Source: Granulicella mallensis MP5ACTX8 (GTDB taxonomy: Bacteria; Acidobacteriota; Terriglobia; Terriglobales; Acidobacteriaceae). From it: a stretch of DNA of 64,000 bases. Of the stretch, positions 61,899-64,000 are shown piece after piece. Below the pieces are notes generated by a model. The model was not told the origin of the DNA, made no database searches, and worked only from the letters and a program-made list of their open reading frames with translations. A program made the position numbers and the translations under genes. Position 1 is the stretch's first letter; the number at the start of each line of letters is the position of its first letter. The stretch is taken from positions 3,038,001 to 3,102,000 of the forward strand of contig NC_016631.1 in the NCBI RefSeq assembly GCF_000178955.2, written 5' to 3'.

Positions 61899-64000
61899 CT
61901 AAAAGCTATACCGCAGCCCTGCTTCGACACGACGGCCATTGTCGGCGGCATAAGGTACCCCGAAGAGGGGTGAGCCCAGCACTCCACCAACCTGTGTCAC
62001 GTTGGTATGGTTCAACAGGTTGGACGAACGGATATTCACCTGCAGGGTCTGCTGGTGCGTCGCCTTTGGGTTGCGTGTCAGCGTAAAGGTACGCTGAATG
62101 TTGGCATCGAGATAGATCGTCCACGGCATGACACCCTCATTGCGAGGGAAGACACCTTTACCGCCCGAAGCCACCAGGAGCCCGTAGGGCGTGGCAATAG
62201 CGCCCGGAGTTCCGGGAGTAGCATACTGCGGACGGTCGTTGAAGTTACCGTCGCCGTTATTATCGAAGCCCGTGGTGATGTTGTAGTGCCCATCGCCACC
62301 ACCATGGAAATCAGTGCTGAGTTCAATCTTTTTGGGCAGAGTGAAGGTGCCGTTCCCAAAGATGTTCCAGACAGATTGATTGGTGCGGTGGGCGAATTCA
62401 CCGGCATCGGACACAGAACTCTGCGGCGAAGAAAGCTCGCTGTCATCCGTATCGTCTACTAGATTGACGCGCACGCCGCCAAAGAAGAACTGCACGTGCT
62501 TGAGCGAGTGCTGCTCAATGCCGGCGAAGACAGCATTGACTCTTCCCTGTCCGCTGGCCTGCATCTGCAGGATGTTGAGATTCGCCGGGCCGGGCCTCGG
62601 TCCCGTGGGTATGTCGTTCACGGGGGAGTTGATGTTCTCCGTGCGGGTGTAGTTCCAGATGCGCCCAACGTAATAGTCAGCCGAGAAATTCCAGCCATGG
62701 GGAAAGGTGCGTGTGCCTCCCACATTCTCCGCTATCCATGTGAGGTTGCCCAGGTGAGGGGAAAACTGGCGGAGGCTATGGATCGGCGTCGCGCCCAAAA
62801 AGGGATTGCCGTAGACCGGGTTATAAATCGTGCTGGTCACACGTGTAGTGCCGTTTTCGCGGAGGATCTCCGCGTTGTCCGTTTCACCAAAGCGGCCGGA
62901 GAACATGCCTGAGTGTGCGTGGAGTGTCCATGTGCCCTTCTTCGTTGGCGACCAAAGGATGCCGAGACGCGGCACGATGGAATCCAGGATGGTGGGATCG
63001 GTCTGCACGAAGTAGCGCACCCCATAGGCGACGTGCACGTTATGGCCTACGTTCCAATCGTCCTGCACAAAGAGCGCATTCTGCACCTGAGTGAAATCGA
63101 CGTTAGGGGTTCCCGCAACGTTGCTGAACGCTGTAGCCGAGCCTCCGGCCAGTCCGAGTTGCACGCGCCGGTACTGCTCTACACCGGTAATGGTCTCGGT
63201 TTGCCCCGGAATCGGATTATTGTTCGCATCGAGTACCGGTGCGGTTCCGCCACCGAAGGTATAGGTGCCGTTGAAGTTCGTCGTGAGCTGCTGGTGCTCG
63301 TCGTACACCATCATCTGCGTACCGAACTTGAAGGTATGGTTCTTGGTTGTAACGATCGCGTCGTCATCCACCTCGATGTTCAGTTCGCGCAACCGCTGTG
63401 CGCCAAGCGTAGCGCCACCGCCGGTGAAGGCGCCGGCGACCTGGACCTGGGGTGCAGTAGAGACTGGCGTATCCGTCTCTCCATCCCAGCGCAGGCTGAG
63501 ACGAGCCTCATGCATGAAGTGGGGCGATGCCGTGGTGATATCGCTCACACGGAACATATGCTCATACTGCTCACTGTTATAGCCGGTCTCCGCCAGAGCG
63601 GTGCCTCCCACTCCAACGTTCTGCAGGTTGTTTACATTGGCGCTATAGCTGGTAATGAATGTGTTCTTCGGTCCCAGTTGCCAGTCCACCCGCGCGGTTC
63701 CCAACCACAAGCGTTGTGGAGTCGCGACGTTCGATATGGAGCTTGAAGTATTGCCTGCACTGTCGATCGTAATGGCATTCACAACCGCGAAGTTGTCGAT
63801 GCTGCGATGCTCCAGGGTAAGCGCGAAGTCGCTGCCGGCCTTGCGTATCGGACCTGTCAACTCAAAGCCATAACGCTGCTTGCCGATGGCGGCCTTGCTT
63901 GTCGAGAATGGGTCGCGCGCATTCTCCCAGGGGCTGCCGTTCGTAGCAAAGAGCGCGCCGTGAAAGGCGCTCTGTCCGGGCTTTGTATAGACTTCGATGC
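61899..64000 (-). CDS. TonB-dependent receptor, Oar-like (5' truncated by window edge)
   Basis: Outer-membrane receptor whose N-terminal signal, carboxypeptidase-regulatory domain and most of the plug lie beyond the window. The frame is open to base 64000: reading in from the edge it gives IEVYTKPGQSAFHGALFATN, the end of the plug, and then FELTGPIRKAGSDF and about 640 residues of barrel to a terminal AGLRYSF. The plug end has YTKPGQSAFHG rather than VTKSGTNxFHG, so it belongs to a different subgroup from the receptors at 2-2965 and 38724-42158. The ligand is unknown; neighbours nanE and DUF3738 are on the same strand downstream. Confidence 0.88.
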   Translation of the reverse strand, partial: IEVYTKPGQSAFHGALFATNGSPWENARDPFSTSKAAIGKQRYGFELTGPIRKAGSDFALTLEHRSIDNFAVVNAITIDSAGNTSSSISNVATPQRLWLGTARVDWQLGPKNTFITSYSANVNNLQNVGVGGTALAETGYNSEQYEHMFRVSDITTASPHFMHEARLSLRWDGETDTPVSTAPQVQVAGAFTGGGATLGAQRLRELNIEVDDDAIVTTKNHTFKFGTQMMVYDEHQQLTTNFNGTYTFGGGTAPVLDANNNPIPGQTETITGVEQYRRVQLGLAGGSATAFSNVAGTPNVDFTQVQNALFVQDDWNVGHNVHVAYGVRYFVQTDPTILDSIVPRLGILWSPTKKGTWTLHAHSGMFSGRFGETDNAEILRENGTTRVTSTIYNPVYGNPFLGATPIHSLRQFSPHLGNLTWIAENVGGTRTFPHGWNFSADYYVGRIWNYTRTENINSPVNDIPTGPRPGPANLNILQMQASGQGRVNAVFAGIEQHSLKHVQFFFGGVRVNLVDDTDDSELSSPQSSVSDAGEFAHRTNQSVWNIFGNGTFTLPKKIELSTDFHGGGDGHYNITTGFDNNGDGNFNDRPQYATPGTPGAIATPYGLLVASGGKGVFPRNEGVMPWTIYLDANIQRTFTLTRNPKATHQQTLQVNIRSSNLLNHTNVTQVGGVLGSPLFGVPYAADNGRRVEAGLRYSF

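Noticed and set aside
1..64000. tRNA, rRNA, CRISPR arrays, integrase or attachment sites
   Set aside because: None seen by eye: no regularly spaced identical repeats, no recognisable tRNA cloverleaf and no recombinase or transposase gene. Weak tRNA-like folds could be missed without a covariance search.

Overview
The window looks like a chromosomal segment of a soil Acidobacteriota, most likely Terriglobia (Granulicella/Edaphobacter/Terriglobus-like). This rests on gene content: six copies of the soil/acidobacterial DUF3738 (TIGR03435) domain, an acidobacterial VWFA-related protein (TIGR03436 type), four Oar-like TonB-dependent receptors with carboxypeptidase-regulatory N-termini, and many secreted glycoside hydrolases. 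No rRNA, tRNA, CRISPR array, prophage or transposase was seen.

Layout. 1-6.5 kb: 3' part of a TonB receptor, a periplasmic GH3 beta-glucosidase (bglX) behind a perfect LacI-type palindrome, and an amidohydrolase. 6.5-18.7 kb: ordinary metabolism, namely a ClC channel with CBS domains, a secreted debranching-type hydrolase, a flavin reductase, a Tat-exported phosphocholine-specific phospholipase C, an aldo/keto reductase, an S15/CocE hydrolase and MarC. Most of these are separated by strong hairpin terminators.

18.7-30.7 kb is the most unusual part. Eight minus-strand genes lie head to tail: three secreted DUF3738 proteins (the first also has a GxWQG beta domain), a BlaI repressor, a BlaR1-type M56 metalloprotease sensor whose ectodomain is the same GxWQG+DUF3738 module, another DUF3738 protein, a plug-poor TonB-type outer-membrane protein, and the VWFA protein. 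This reads as a self-regulated envelope sensing system in which the sensor ectodomain also exists as free secreted paralogues. A sixth DUF3738 gene lies at 60 kb, next to nanE.

30.8-45.4 kb is a glycan-foraging locus: CutC, GH92 and GH125 alpha-mannosidases, GH2 beta-mannosidase, an Oar/SusC-like TonB receptor, a DeoR regulator and a GH20 hexosaminidase. Together these fit stepwise removal of sugars from high-mannose N-glycans or fungal mannoproteins. 45.5-50.7 kb encodes a 1,700-residue DUF4011-SF1 helicase-Vsr-like nuclease-DUF3320 protein, a candidate single-gene anti-phage factor. Then come EF-P with an unusual SPTARG tip loop, a GH27 alpha-galactosidase broken by a one-base homopolymer insertion, the glpK-glpD-glpF glycerol operon, a fused trehalose-6-P phosphatase/synthase in reversed domain order, a hexapeptide acyltransferase, DUF3738, nanE and the 3' part of another TonB receptor.

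Non-coding structure is rich: two copies of a ~190-bp inverted repeat (35.7 and 61.7 kb), a third palindromic element at 51.4 kb, two hairpins with the same 13-nt loop but different stems, and about ten hairpins at gene ends that act or may act as terminators.
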